Source: DATEPR01 sp036491115
GTDB lineage: Bacteria > Actinomycetota > Actinomycetes > Mycobacteriales > Pseudonocardiaceae
Direction: 5' to 3'
NCBI GenBank assembly: GCA_036491115.1
Contig: DASXCQ010000004.1
Coordinates: 84,266 to 148,265 of the forward strand
DNA length: 64,000 nt
Shown one piece after another: positions 44,824-53,685 of the stretch. Under the pieces are notes generated by a model. That model ran no database searches and was not told the DNA's origin. It saw only the letters and a list, made by a program, of their open reading frames with translations. Each line of letters starts with the position of its first letter. Position 1 is the first letter of the stretch. The position numbers and the translations under genes were made by a program.

Positions 44824-45585
44824 TCAGTGTCCGATGCCCTCGACGGCGGCGGCCGCCGCGCCCACGATGCCGGCGTCGTTCTTCAGCGCCGCGGCGACCA
44901 CCTCGGTGCGCACCTCCAGCAGCGGCAGCCAGTGGTCGGCCTTCTTGCTCACGCCGCCGCCCGCGATCACCAGATCGGGCCAGATCAGCCCTTCCAGGGT
45001 GCGCAGATACTTCGAGACGCGGTGTGCCCACTCGCTCCAGGACAGGTTCTTGTCGTCCTTGACCGATGCGGCCGCCCGTTTCTCCGCGTCGTGGCCGTCC
45101 ACCTCGAGGTGGCCGAACTCGGTGTTGGGCACCAGTTTCCCGTCGTGGAACAGGGCACTGCCGATGCCGGTGCCGAAGGTGAGCAGGACGACCACGCCGT
45201 CGCGGCCGGCGCCCAGGCCGTAGCGCATCTCGGCCATGCCGGCGGCGTCCGCGTCGTTGAGCACCGTGACCTGACTGGCGTCCCGGCCCAGCCGCTCGGC
45301 GAACAGGGCGGCAGCGTCGGTGCCGATCCACTTCTTGTCCACGTTGGCCGCGGTCAGCGCCACACCCTTCTTGATGACACACGGCAGGGTGATCCCGATC
45401 GGGCCCTCCCAGGCGAACTCCTTGACCACGTCCTTGACGACGTCGGCGATCGCGTCGGGGGTGGAGGGCTGCGGCGTGTCGATCCGCACGCGGTCGGCGG
45501 CCAGGGCGCCCTTCTCCAGGTCGACGAGGCAGCCCTTGATGCCGGATCCACCGATGTCGATCCCGAAGCCGCGGGGTGTACCCAT
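44824..45585 (-). CDS. ppgK: Polyphosphate glucokinase
   Basis: 253 residues, ROK-type kinase without DNA-binding domain. FGIDIGGSGIKGCLVDLEKG at the N-terminus, LPCVIKKGVALTAANVDKKWIG, NDADAAGMAEMRYG, VVLLTFGTGIGSALFHDGKLVPNTEFGHLEV. The VDKKWIG and DKNLSWSEWAHR segments are typical of PPGK, which uses polyphosphate (and ATP) to phosphorylate glucose. ATG 45585. Divergent from the inositol monophosphatase gene. Confidence 0.93.
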   Translation of the reverse strand: MGTPRGFGIDIGGSGIKGCLVDLEKGALAADRVRIDTPQPSTPDAIADVVKDVVKEFAWEGPIGITLPCVIKKGVALTAANVDKKWIGTDAAALFAERLGRDASQVTVLNDADAAGMAEMRYGLGAGRDGVVVLLTFGTGIGSALFHDGKLVPNTEFGHLEVDGHDAEKRAAASVKDDKNLSWSEWAHRVSKYLRTLEGLIWPDLVIAGGGVSKKADHWLPLLEVRTEVVAAALKNDAGIVGAAAAAVEGIGH

Positions 45586-45654
45586 CAGTGGGACCCTTCC
45601 TACTCGATTCAGCCTGCCAGCAACGACCCTAGCGGGTTGTGGTCGGATGGTGAT

Positions 45655-46479
45655 GTGCCTACCACCAGTGAACAACCTGCCCGCTACGACCTGGTCGAAC
45701 TCCGCACGCACGCGGAGCGGGTGGCCGTCGAGGCGGCCCGGCTGGTCACCGACGTCCGCGCCACGGCCGTCGGCGAGGTGGACACCAAGAGCACCGAGAC
45801 CGACGTGGTCACCAGCGGTGACCGGGCGTCCGAGCGGCTGGTCCGGGAGCGGCTGGCGGAGCTGTCGCCCGGCGTGCCGGTGATCGGCGAGGAGGAGGGC
45901 GGCACGGCGCCGGTGAGCGGGCTGTGCTGGGTGGTCGACCCGATCGACGGCACGGTCAACTACCTGTACGGCTTCCCCTGGTACGGGGTGTCGGTGGCGG
46001 CCCAGGTGGACGGCGTCTCGGTGGCCGGGGTGATCGTGGAACCGGCCACCGGCCGGGTGTGGTCGGCCGCACGTGGGCACGGCGCGTCGTTGGACGGGCA
46101 GCCGCTGCGGGTGTCCGGCGCGACCCGGCTGGACCTGTCGCTGGTGGCCACCGGGTTCAGCTATGCCGCCCAGCGGCGGGCCAGGCAGGCGGCGCTGTGG
46201 GCGCGGCTGCTGCCCAGGGTGCGCGACATGCGGCGGGCCGGAGCCAGCTCACTGGACCTGTGCGCGGTGGCCGCCGGCTGGCTGGACGCCTACCTGGAGC
46301 ACGGCCTGCACCGCTGGGACTGGGCGGCCGGGGCGCTGATCGCCGAGGAGGCGGGTGCCGTGGTGCGGCTGCCGGGCGCGGATCCCTCGCTGGGCGAGGA
46401 CGCGGTCCTGGTGGCGGCGCCAGGCATCGCGGCCGCGTTGCGGGACGAACTCGTGGCGTGCGGGATCGGCGAGGTGTAG
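45655..46479 (+). CDS. suhB: Inositol monophosphatase family protein (SuhB type)
   Basis: 274 residues. Mg-binding motifs: PVIGEEEGG (Glu), WVVDPIDGTVNYLYGFPWYGVSVA (DPIDGT) and HRWDWAAGALIAEEAG (WDxAAG). It would hydrolyse inositol 1-phosphate, feeding phosphatidylinositol and mycothiol synthesis. GTG 45655 was chosen because it follows the conserved start and no other in-frame start is close. Synteny with ppgK and cei is as in mycobacteria. Confidence 0.9.
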   Translation: MPTTSEQPARYDLVELRTHAERVAVEAARLVTDVRATAVGEVDTKSTETDVVTSGDRASERLVRERLAELSPGVPVIGEEEGGTAPVSGLCWVVDPIDGTVNYLYGFPWYGVSVAAQVDGVSVAGVIVEPATGRVWSAARGHGASLDGQPLRVSGATRLDLSLVATGFSYAAQRRARQAALWARLLPRVRDMRRAGASSLDLCAVAAGWLDAYLEHGLHRWDWAAGALIAEEAGAVVRLPGADPSLGEDAVLVAAPGIAAALRDELVACGIGEV

Positions 46480-46483
46480 CCGC

Positions 46484-47251
46484 TCAGCACTCGTCCGAAT
46501 GGGCCTGGGCGAGCAGGCTCGAGTCCAGGTGCGGCAGCACGCTGCTCTGGGCCTCCTGGCCGCCCTTGGGGGCCGGATGACTCGCCGCCCACGCGGCCAG
46601 CTCGTGCATCGCCTTCTGGGCCTGGGAGTTGGGCGCCACGCCGGTGAAGTCGGAGCCGATGGCCAGGTCCACGGTGGAATCCTGGCGGTCGTCGCGGACC
46701 AGCTGGGTGCAGGGCACCAGCAGGCTGACCGTGCGCGCCGCCGACTCGCCGTTGGCGCCGAACCGGATCTGGCCCCGGCACTGCATGTTCTGCGCCGGGT
46801 AGATCGGGTCGTTGCCAGGCGCCGCGACCTGGAAGCCGTCCTGCTGCAACTGGTTGGTCGCCTGCAGCGCGGCGCCACGCTGGGTGCTGGCGTTGAGCAC
46901 CTGGATCTTGATGTCGGCCGCCGGTTCCGGCGCGATCTTGTCCAGGGCGTCGTAGGGCAGCAGGGTGTCGGAGGCGGTCTTGGTCTTCGGCGCCGGCTTC
47001 GGGGTGGCCTTGGCGGCCGCGGTCGGCGTGCTCGACTCGCTGACCGCGGGTGGGCACGCCACGGCCGCGTCGACGTCCGACGCGCGTGCGATGACCTTGG
47101 TCCACACCACCACGGCGGCGATCCCGAGCACCACGACGATGATGATCGCGGGAATGGGCTTCCGCCTGCGGTACAGCGCCTTCTCTCGCTCCCGCGTCAA
47201 GCCTCCGGAAACCACTGCCGTCCTCCCCCCTGGCGTCGCATGAACCGACAT
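46484..47251 (-). CDS. cei: Cell-envelope integrity protein Cei (LytR_C domain)
   Basis: 255 residues. A basic cytoplasmic stretch (TREREKALYRRRKP), one membrane helix (IPAIIIVVVLGIAAVVVWTKVIA), a Thr/Pro/Lys linker and a C-terminal LytR_C domain (IKIQVLNASTQRGAALQATNQLQQDGFQVAAPGNDP). The family member Rv2700 (Cei) is needed for envelope integrity in mycobacteria. It ends five bases past suhB, tail to tail. ATG 47251 is the only good start. Confidence 0.82.
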   Translation of the reverse strand: MSVHATPGGRTAVVSGGLTREREKALYRRRKPIPAIIIVVVLGIAAVVVWTKVIARASDVDAAVACPPAVSESSTPTAAAKATPKPAPKTKTASDTLLPYDALDKIAPEPAADIKIQVLNASTQRGAALQATNQLQQDGFQVAAPGNDPIYPAQNMQCRGQIRFGANGESAARTVSLLVPCTQLVRDDRQDSTVDLAIGSDFTGVAPNSQAQKAMHELAAWAASHPAPKGGQEAQSSVLPHLDSSLLAQAHSDEC

Positions 47252-47711
47252 GCCACCGATACACCTACCCGGTTGTCGCCGCTGATCAGCGTAGGCGTTG
47301 CGCCTCGTCCGGGTGCACTTGGCTCACCCGTCGTGGTGCTGTCGTGCCCGAGTTGTGCCGTTGTCGCTGGGTGCGACTGATCCTGTGCGCTCGGTGAGTG
47401 TCGGGGACCATCGCACCACGTCCTGGATGACCTCAGCAAGACGTGTTGGATGCCCCGGACGTTGCCCGTTGATGCCCATCTCACAGAGATAGACCCATCC
47501 GGGTGATCTGAGGTGTGCAAACGTCCCGAGTGGGCTACCCTCTGGCCGCTCCACACGTCGGCGGCTTACCCCGGGATCGGCCGGGGAAGGGGGATCGGCG
47601 GTGATCTGCAGCGAGACCTCCGTCACTTTTCCGGCGGCGGGCACAAATAGCTGCGTTGAGACGTTGAGCAGCGCACAACACATGTTTCCGTGTGACGCAG
47701 GGGTGAGGAAG
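47252..47711. other. Divergent promoter region between cei and the DUF4193 gene
   Basis: 460 bases without a gene; the open frames here have no domain-like content. It must carry the promoters for both genes. CACAAATAGC at 47643 and the AT-richer stretch AGCGCACAACACATG near 47670 are promoter-like, but I cannot assign boxes. Confidence 0.45.
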
Positions 47712-48020
47712 ATGGCAACCGACTACGACGCTCCGCGCCGCAGCGAGGCCGATGAGCTGGCGGAGGACTCCCTCGAAGAGCTCAAGGCCCGGCGCAATGA
47801 GACCCAGTCAGGTGTCGTCGACGTGGACACGGACGCTCCTGACGAGAACTTCGAGCTGCCCGGCGCGGACCTGTCCGGCCTGTCCGGCGAGGAGTTGACC
47901 GTCAAGGTGCTGCCCAAGCAGGCCGACGAGTTCACCTGTTCCAAGTGTTTTCTGGTGCACCACCGCAGCAGGCTGGCCGAAGAGCGCAACGGCCAGTATG
48001 TCTGCCGCGACTGTGCCTGA
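47712..48020 (+). CDS. DUF4193 protein (putative zinc ribbon)
   Basis: 102 residues: an acidic N-terminal half (residues 1-70) and a C-terminal zinc ribbon (FTCSKCFLVHHRSRLAEERNGQYVCRDCA, CxxC and CxxC). DUF4193 is universal in actinobacteria (M. tuberculosis Rv2699c) and expressed highly; its role is not known. ATG 47712 is preceded by GTGAGGAAG. A terminator follows directly. Confidence 0.88.
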   Translation: MATDYDAPRRSEADELAEDSLEELKARRNETQSGVVDVDTDAPDENFELPGADLSGLSGEELTVKVLPKQADEFTCSKCFLVHHRSRLAEERNGQYVCRDCA

Positions 48021-48050
48021 GGCACACCGGCAACAGTCAACCGACCGAAC

Positions 48051-48086
48051 ACTGGGCACCCGCGGCAATCCCGCCGGGTGCCCAGT
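48051..48086. terminator. Terminator between convergent DUF4193 and DUF3093 genes
   Basis: Perfect 12-bp stem, ACTGGGCACCCG at 48051-48062 with its complement at 48075-48086; the 12-nt loop can pair further. It serves both convergent genes. Confidence 0.65.
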
Positions 48087-48112
48087 CCCGTATCCGGATC
48101 ATGCGACAGCGG

Positions 48113-48646
48113 TCAGGACTCGCCGTCCGCCTCGTCCTCGTCGTCGGCCGGCCGGCCGGCCCGCAGGGCGGCCACCAGCTCGTCCGGGTGGCGGGTGCTG
48201 ACCAACCAGTAAGGGGTGGGGTCGGCCTCGTCGGTGACATGGACCCACACCATCGGGCCGATCCAGCTGCGGTGCAGCGCGAACGCCGCCGGGTCGAACG
48301 CCGGGCCCAGCACCTGGCGCTTCAGCTTGCCCGGAATGATCTGCGTCTCACCGGCGAACTCCAGCGGCAGGTGCGCCTCGCCGACCCACAGTTCGCCGTC
48401 CCGCACCACCACGGTGGCACTGCTGAACCGCCACAGGAACAGCAGCGTCACCGGAACCAGGATCAGGTAGGGCAGCCAGGCACGGATGCCCGGATAGCCC
48501 ATGTTCACCTCGGCGGCGAGCAGCCCGGCGGCCAGCAGCGGCAGCAACCAGTGCCACCAGGGCAGATACAGTCGCTCCCGGAACGCAGGCGTGCCCCGAT
48601 GGGGGACGCTCTCGGTCGGATGCGCCGTACTCGCACTGTCGGTCAC
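48113..48646 (-). CDS. DUF3093 membrane protein
   Basis: 177 residues. Two adjacent membrane helices (WWHWLLPLLAAGLLAAEV and AWLPYLILVPVTLLFLWRF) with short ends, then a beta domain (VVVRDGELWVGEAHLPLEFAGETQIIPG, HRSWIGPMVWVHVTDEADPTPYWLVSTRHPDELVAAL). Corresponds to M. tuberculosis Rv2698. The topology resembles PH-like membrane sensors, but its function is unknown. GTG 48646 starts 24 bases from the divergent dut gene. Confidence 0.85.
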   Translation of the reverse strand: MTDSASTAHPTESVPHRGTPAFRERLYLPWWHWLLPLLAAGLLAAEVNMGYPGIRAWLPYLILVPVTLLFLWRFSSATVVVRDGELWVGEAHLPLEFAGETQIIPGKLKRQVLGPAFDPAAFALHRSWIGPMVWVHVTDEADPTPYWLVSTRHPDELVAALRAGRPADDEDEADGES

Positions 48647-48670
48647 GGGGTCAGGGTAGTCTCGCCGCCC

Positions 48671-49159
48671 GTGTCCAGCGTCGAGGTGTTGCTGTCCCGG
48701 ATCGACCCAGGGGTGCCGCTGCCCGCCTACGCCCAGCCCGGCGATGCCGGCGTGGACCTGGTGGCCACCGCCGACGTCGTGATCGACCCCGGCGAGCGGG
48801 CGGTCGTCGGGACCGGCCTCGCGATCGCGCTGCCGGAGGGCTACGCCGGTTTCGTGCACCCGCGCTCCGGGCTGGCCGCCCGGGTCGGGCTGTCCGTGGT
48901 GAACACCCCGGGCACCATCGACTCCGGCTACCGGGGCGAGATCAAGGTGTGCCTGGTCAACCACGACCCGCGCACGCCGATCACGCTGAGCCGGGGGGAC
49001 CGGATCGCCCAACTGGTGGTGCAGCGGGTGGAGCACGCCGTGTTCCGTGAGGTCGACGACGTGGCGGCGCTGCCGGCCAGTGCCCGGGGCGCCGCCGGCT
49101 ACGGGTCGACCGGCGGGCATGCCGCGCTGTTCACCGGGGCGCGCGGGACGGAGGACTAG
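48671..49159 (+). CDS. dut: dUTP diphosphatase (trimeric dUTPase)
   Basis: 162 residues with all five motifs: AQPGDAGVDLVA, HPRSGLAARVGLS, GTIDSGYRGEIKV, RGDRIAQLVVQ and GYGSTGGH. It hydrolyses dUTP to dUMP, keeping uracil out of DNA and feeding dTMP synthesis. GTG 48671 gives the conserved beginning. Its stop overlaps the DUF3710 start by one base (TAGTG), as in mycobacteria. Confidence 0.96.
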   Translation: MSSVEVLLSRIDPGVPLPAYAQPGDAGVDLVATADVVIDPGERAVVGTGLAIALPEGYAGFVHPRSGLAARVGLSVVNTPGTIDSGYRGEIKVCLVNHDPRTPITLSRGDRIAQLVVQRVEHAVFREVDDVAALPASARGAAGYGSTGGHAALFTGARGTED

Positions 49160-49833
49160 TGGCGCTGTTCAGGCGCGGGAAGCAGGCTCCCGACGAGGAG
49201 CCACCCGAGTACGAGGACGACTTCGCCGACGACCTGGCCGACGACCCGGACGCCGACGATTACGCGGAGCCCCCGGACTTCGATCCCGACCACGGGCCGT
49301 TCGACGACGAGGACGCCCCCGCGGACGGCCTGGCCCGGCTGGACCTGGGCTCGGTCCGGATCCCGCTGCCCGGCGAGTCGCAGGTGCAGGTCGAGATGGA
49401 TCCGCAGGGCCCGCTGCGGGCCGTGCACGTGCTCACCCCGAACGCCCGGATCACCGTGGGTGCCTATGCCGCGCCCCGGTCCGGTGAGCTGTGGCCGGAG
49501 ATCAGCCGCGAGCTGGCCGAGCAGCTGCACGGCGACGGCGCGCGGGTGCGCCGGGAGAACGGCGAGTGGGGGATCGAGCTGGTCGCGTTCGTCAACGACG
49601 TGCTGCTGCGGTTCGTCGGCGTGGACGGGCCGCGCTGGATGCTCCGTGCGGTGTCCGCCGGGCCGAAGGAGACCTCGGCCAAGGCGGCGGAGGAGCTGCG
49701 CGACATCGTCCGGGGGACCGTCGTGGTGCGCGGTGAGCAGCCGATGCCGGTCCGCACGCCGCTGCCGATGGAACTGCCGGAGGAGATCGCCGCGCACATC
49801 GAGCAGACCCAGGGCGGCGAAGTCCAGGGCTGA
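49159..49833 (+). CDS. DUF3710 protein
   Basis: 224 residues: an acidic N-terminus (EDDFADDLADDPDADDYAE) and a beta-rich domain (LDLGSVRIPLPGESQVQVEMDPQGPLRAVHVLTPNARITVGAYAAPRSGELWPEISRELAEQL). DUF3710 follows dut in actinobacteria (M. tuberculosis Rv2696c). Function unknown. GTG 49159 is translationally coupled to dut. Confidence 0.88.
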   Translation: MALFRRGKQAPDEEPPEYEDDFADDLADDPDADDYAEPPDFDPDHGPFDDEDAPADGLARLDLGSVRIPLPGESQVQVEMDPQGPLRAVHVLTPNARITVGAYAAPRSGELWPEISRELAEQLHGDGARVRRENGEWGIELVAFVNDVLLRFVGVDGPRWMLRAVSAGPKETSAKAAEELRDIVRGTVVVRGEQPMPVRTPLPMELPEEIAAHIEQTQGGEVQG

Positions 49834-49882
49834 TCGGCCCGGCACGGCGCGGACCGCGCGACGGCCGCCGATACTGTCCGCT

Positions 49883-51067
49883 GTGGCGACGACGGGAACG
49901 AGCAGGCCGCGCGGGCGCATGCTGCGCCGCAGGGTGGACGGGCAGCAACGGGTCACCTACACCGAGCTGTTCTTCGACCTGGTGTACGTCTTCGCGATCA
50001 CCCAGATCACCCGCTTCCTGGTGGAGAACCTGTCCTGGCAGGGCGCGTTGCGGGCGTTGCTGCTGCTGTTCGCGGTCTGGTGGGCGTGGATCTACACGGC
50101 GTGGGTGACCAACTGGCTGCACCCGGACGTCCGGGCAGTGCGGGCCGCGCTGTTCACGGTGATGCTGGCCAGCCTGGTGGTGTCGGCGACGCTGCCCGGC
50201 GCGTTCGGCGACCGAGGGGCCGTGTTCGCGGTCACCTACGTGGTGATGCAGCTCGGCCGGACCGGGTTCATGGTGTTCGCCGTGCGGCGGGACCCGGTGC
50301 TGCGCGACAACTTCCAGCGGATCGCGCTGTGGCTGCTGCCCTCCGGCGCGCTCTGGCTGGCCGGCGGGTTCACCTCCGGCACCGCGCGGGACGCGCTGTG
50401 GGTGGCGGCCGTCGTGGTGGACGTGGTCGCGCCGGCCGCCGGGTTCGCCGTGCCCGGCCTGGGCCGCAGTACCACGGCGGACTGGAACATCGCCGGTGAC
50501 CATCTCGCCGAGCGGTGCCAGCTGTTCGTCATCATCGCGCTCGGCGAGTCTATTTTGGACATCGGGACGACGCTGGGCGATGACACGTTCGGCGCCGGCA
50601 GGCTCACCGCGTTCGTGCTGGCCTTCGTCGGCACGGTGGCGCTGTGGTGGGTGTACTTCGACCGGGCCGCGGAGGACAGCAGCAAGGCGATCGCGTCGGC
50701 CGCCGATCCGGGCCGGCTGGGCCGGTCCGCCTACACGTACTACCACCTGCCGATGGTGGCCGGCGTGATCGTCACGGCCGTCGCCGACGAACTCGTCATC
50801 GCCCACCCCGGTGGCCCCGGATCGGCGGCCGTCACCGCCACCGTGCTCGGCGGGCCCGCGCTGTTCCTGTTCGGGCACCTGCTGTTCAAACGAGCGGTGT
50901 TCCGCACGGTGTCGATCTCCCGGCTGGTCGCGCTCGTCGTGCTGGCGGCGCTGATTCCGCTCGGCGGGGTGGTGTCACCGCTCGCGCTGGGCGGCATCGC
51001 CACGGCCGTCGTGGTCGGCGTGGTGGTCGCCGACCTCGTCCGCTACCCGAGCCAGCAGCCCATCTAG
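49883..51067 (+). CDS. Low-temperature requirement protein A (LtrA) family membrane protein
   Basis: 394 residues with about ten membrane helices. Family marks: VTYTELFFDLVYVFAITQITRFL near the N-terminus and HLAERCQLFVIIALGESILDIGTT in the middle. LtrA-like proteins are poorly understood; the name comes from cold growth of Listeria. It is not part of the mycobacterial core order, so it is a lineage insertion. Its 3' end overlaps the convergent hydrolase by 93 bases. Confidence 0.86.
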   Translation: MATTGTSRPRGRMLRRRVDGQQRVTYTELFFDLVYVFAITQITRFLVENLSWQGALRALLLLFAVWWAWIYTAWVTNWLHPDVRAVRAALFTVMLASLVVSATLPGAFGDRGAVFAVTYVVMQLGRTGFMVFAVRRDPVLRDNFQRIALWLLPSGALWLAGGFTSGTARDALWVAAVVVDVVAPAAGFAVPGLGRSTTADWNIAGDHLAERCQLFVIIALGESILDIGTTLGDDTFGAGRLTAFVLAFVGTVALWWVYFDRAAEDSSKAIASAADPGRLGRSAYTYYHLPMVAGVIVTAVADELVIAHPGGPGSAAVTATVLGGPALFLFGHLLFKRAVFRTVSISRLVALVVLAALIPLGGVVSPLALGGIATAVVVGVVVADLVRYPSQQPI

Positions 51068-51757
51068 CGCCGCCCACCCCAGTGTGGCCCGGTCGGCGCC
51101 GAACTCTGCGAAGGTGATCGTGCGCAGCTCCGCGGCCGGCAGCGACTCGGCCCACCGGGCGGCGACGTCGACGGGGTGCACCGGGTCGTCAACGCAGCCG
51201 GCGACGCCCGCCGGCACGGTGATCGTGCGCAGCAGTTCCGGCGTCGGCGCCGCCCGGTGCGTCGCCACCCGCAGCGACTCGGCCAGCCCGTCGCCGGCCC
51301 GCCGCCACGCCCGGTCCAGCTCGTCCGCCAGCCACGACGGCACATCCCGGATCGCCTCGGCCAGGGCGCCTGCCACGCCGAGCGTGTCCACCGCGTCGGC
51401 ACTGGCAGCCGCGGCCGGACCGGCGGGTGCGGTACCGGCGTCGCCACACCAGCCGGGCAGCGCGGCCAGCAACCCGGCGCACCGCTCCGGCCGGCTCGCC
51501 GCCCACTCGGCGGCCAGGTGCGCACCGAGGGAGATCCCGCCCGCCACGATCCGGCCGTGCCGGTCCGCGGCCGCGTCCAGCGCCGCCAGGTGACACTCGG
51601 CCAACTGCGCTCCGTGGCGGGGCGGCGGGGCCACCAACCGCAGGCCGGCGGCCGCCACCGGACCGCCGAACACGGCCTCCACGAACACCTCGTCCGAGCC
51701 GGTACCAGGCAGTACCACGACCGCCCCGACCGCTCGGCGCAACACGGCGGTAATCAC
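50975..51757 (-). CDS. Alpha/beta hydrolase-fold protein
   Basis: 260 residues. VVVLPGTGSDEVFVEAVFGG (oxyanion), nucleophile elbow IVAGGISLGAHLAAEW (GGISLG, Ser) and a late CVDDPVHPVDVAARWAESLP supplying Asp and His candidates. Corresponds to M. tuberculosis Rv2695. Substrate unknown. The last 31 codons overlap the end of the LtrA-like gene; the conserved part ends before, so the C-terminal tail could be extended. Confidence 0.75.
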   Translation of the reverse strand: MITAVLRRAVGAVVVLPGTGSDEVFVEAVFGGPVAAAGLRLVAPPPRHGAQLAECHLAALDAAADRHGRIVAGGISLGAHLAAEWAASRPERCAGLLAALPGWCGDAGTAPAGPAAAASADAVDTLGVAGALAEAIRDVPSWLADELDRAWRRAGDGLAESLRVATHRAAPTPELLRTITVPAGVAGCVDDPVHPVDVAARWAESLPAAELRTITFAEFGADRATLGWAALDGLLARVADEVGDHHADHDGRGDAAQRER

Positions 51758-51860
51758 AGGATCATCCTGCCCGCGGCCGGTTCGAGAACGTCATGCCACG
51801 GTTACCCTGGCGTTGTATGGGCCGAGTCGGGGCGGCCCCACCACAACCAGGAGTACGAGG

Positions 51861-52238
51861 ATGTCCACCGCGAAGTACGGCTACTGGCGCCGGTTGGCGC
51901 GTCGGTTGAGCAGTGACGTCGCCGAGTTGGATGCCGATGACCTGTCCCGGGAAGCCGAGGAGGCCGGTGCCACACCGGCCCGCAACTGTCGGTGCGGCGA
52001 CGAGGTGACCGTCCGTGGCCGGCTGCGCAGCGTGGAGCTGTGCCCGAAGGACGCGAACGCCACGCTCGAAGCCGAGCTGTACGACGGTACCGAAGGTGTC
52101 ACCCTGGTGTGGTTGGGCCGCCGGAGCATTCCGGGGATCGAGCCGGGCCGTACCATCAAGGTGACCGGCCGGATGGCCGTCCGGGACGGTCACAAGGTCC
52201 TCTACAACCCCTACTACGAACTGCAGACGACTTCATGA
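51861..52238 (+). CDS. OB-fold nucleic-acid-binding protein
   Basis: 125 residues. KYGYWRRLARRLSSDVAELDADDL at the start, then an OB fold: EVTVRGRLRSVELCPKDANATLEAELYDGTEGVTLVWLGRRSIPGIEPGRTIKVTGRMAVRDGHKVLYNPYYEL. It looks like the tRNA_anti/RecJ-type OB and corresponds to M. tuberculosis Rv2694c. Overlaps the next gene by four bases (ATGA). ATG 51861. Confidence 0.83.
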   Translation: MSTAKYGYWRRLARRLSSDVAELDADDLSREAEEAGATPARNCRCGDEVTVRGRLRSVELCPKDANATLEAELYDGTEGVTLVWLGRRSIPGIEPGRTIKVTGRMAVRDGHKVLYNPYYELQTTS

Positions 52239-53023
52239 CCCAATCAGGGCCGACATCGGCGGCGCAGTCCCCGCAACCACCCCCCGCACCCGAAGCCGAG
52301 CCGGCGCTGCCGGACGACCGGGCGGTGCCGGACCGGACGGACGGTTCGGCCGCACCCGCTGAAACGGACGAGAAGGACGAGCCCCAGCAGACGCTGCTCG
52401 AACAGATGGGCGGCATCGGCGGGCTCGTCTACTCATCAGTTCCGGTACTCGTGTTCGTCGCCGTCTTCCTGCCCAGCCACAGCCTCGCCGCGTCGATCTG
52501 GTCGTCGGTGGGCAGCGCTGTGGCCATCCTGGTGTGGCGGCTGATCCGCCGGGAGCCGATCCAGCCGGCGATCTCCGGCATCTTCGGCGTGGCCGTGGCC
52601 GCGTTCATCGCCTACCGGACGGGTTCGGCCCGCGGGTACTTCCTGTTCGGCATCTGGACCAGCCTCGCGTACGGCGCGGCGTTCCTGCTGTCGGTGGCGG
52701 TCCGCTGGCCGCTGGCCGGTGTGGTGTGGTCCGCGCTGAACAGCACCGGCATGGGCTGGCGGTCCGACCGGCTGGGCCGCCGCTACTACGACGTGGCCAC
52801 CGGCGTGTGGGTGCTGGTGTTCGGCGCCCGGTTCGTGGTGCAGCACTGGCTGTACGTGGCCAACGAAGTCGGCTGGCTGGGCGTCGCCCGGATCGCCATG
52901 GGCTGGCCGCTCACCGCGATCGCCGCCCTGGTCACCGTGTGGGCGGTGCGCAAGGCCGACCAGCGCCAGAAGGAGCTCGCGGGACCGGCCGAGGCCGAAC
53001 CACTGCCCGACGCGGGCGCCTGA
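52235..53023 (+). CDS. DUF3159 membrane protein
   Basis: 262 residues. A long Pro/Ala/Asp-rich N-terminus (about 60 residues), then LLEQMGGIGGLVYSSVPVLVFVAVFLP and four or five more helices (SIWSSVGSAVAILVWRLIRREPIQPAISGIFGVAVAAFIAYRTG). The VWRLIRREPIQPAxSGxFGVA pattern is DUF3159 (M. tuberculosis Rv2693c). Function unknown, coupled to the OB-fold gene. Confidence 0.87.
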   Translation: MTQSGPTSAAQSPQPPPAPEAEPALPDDRAVPDRTDGSAAPAETDEKDEPQQTLLEQMGGIGGLVYSSVPVLVFVAVFLPSHSLAASIWSSVGSAVAILVWRLIRREPIQPAISGIFGVAVAAFIAYRTGSARGYFLFGIWTSLAYGAAFLLSVAVRWPLAGVVWSALNSTGMGWRSDRLGRRYYDVATGVWVLVFGARFVVQHWLYVANEVGWLGVARIAMGWPLTAIAALVTVWAVRKADQRQKELAGPAEAEPLPDAGA

Positions 53024-53040
53024 GCCGACCGGGGACCTCG

Positions 53041-53685
53041 ATGGCCCGGTTGCGGCGGCAGGCGCGTTACGGCTTCGCCGATGACGGCTCCGAGCCGTCC
53101 CGCCAGCTCCGCGGCCGCCCGAGCAATCGCCTGATCGAGTGGCTGGGGCCCAAGATCGTCGTCGGCCTGTTCGCCCTGCTGCTGCTGGGCATCCTGGTGT
53201 TCTCGCTCGGCGGCCTCGTCGGCGGGTCGGCCATCCTGCCCTACCGGGCCGGGTGGGCCGGCGTGCCGGGCACCGCGACACCGGTCGGGTGCACGTCGAG
53301 CAGCAGGGACCAAGGGGGCACCTGCTCCGCCGCGTTCGTCCCCACCACCGGCACCGGCGACGTGGACCGTGCCGTCGTCGAGGGCCGCAGCATGCTGGCG
53401 AACCGGGTCTACCCGGCCCGCCTACACCCGGACGGGCGGACCGTCTCGCTGGTCACCGCGTCCGGCGTGCTGTCCGTGGTCGCCGCGTTGTTCGGGCTGT
53501 TCGTCGGGGTGGTGCTGGCGGCCGGGTTGCTGGCCATCGGCGTGCACGCCACGGCCCGCCGCTGGCTGGGCCGCCGACAGCCGATGGCCTACCGCATGCC
53601 GTTGCGGGTGATCGCGGTGACGTCGGGCGTCATGGCCGTCGCGGCGATCGCGCTCTACCTGGTGGCGCGGGCCCGAGGCGGCTGA
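53041..53685 (+). CDS. Actinobacterial membrane protein of unknown function
   Basis: 214 residues. Membrane helix at about 40-65 (KIVVGLFALLLLGILVFSLGGLVGG), an extracytoplasmic region with a cysteine pair (PVGCTSSSRDQGGTCSAAF), and two more helices (VLSVVAALFGLFVGVVLAAGLLAIGVHA, LRVIAVTSGVMAVAAIALYLVAR). Unrecognised. The last 31 bases overlap the convergent MOSC gene. ATG 53041, 17 bases after DUF3159. Confidence 0.65.
   Translation: MARLRRQARYGFADDGSEPSRQLRGRPSNRLIEWLGPKIVVGLFALLLLGILVFSLGGLVGGSAILPYRAGWAGVPGTATPVGCTSSSRDQGGTCSAAFVPTTGTGDVDRAVVEGRSMLANRVYPARLHPDGRTVSLVTASGVLSVVAALFGLFVGVVLAAGLLAIGVHATARRWLGRRQPMAYRMPLRVIAVTSGVMAVAAIALYLVARARGG

Noticed and set aside
47252..47711. Small open frames upstream of DUF4193 on both strands
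   Set aside because: No ribosome sites, no family similarity, and amino acid content is random; the region is best seen as promoter DNA.
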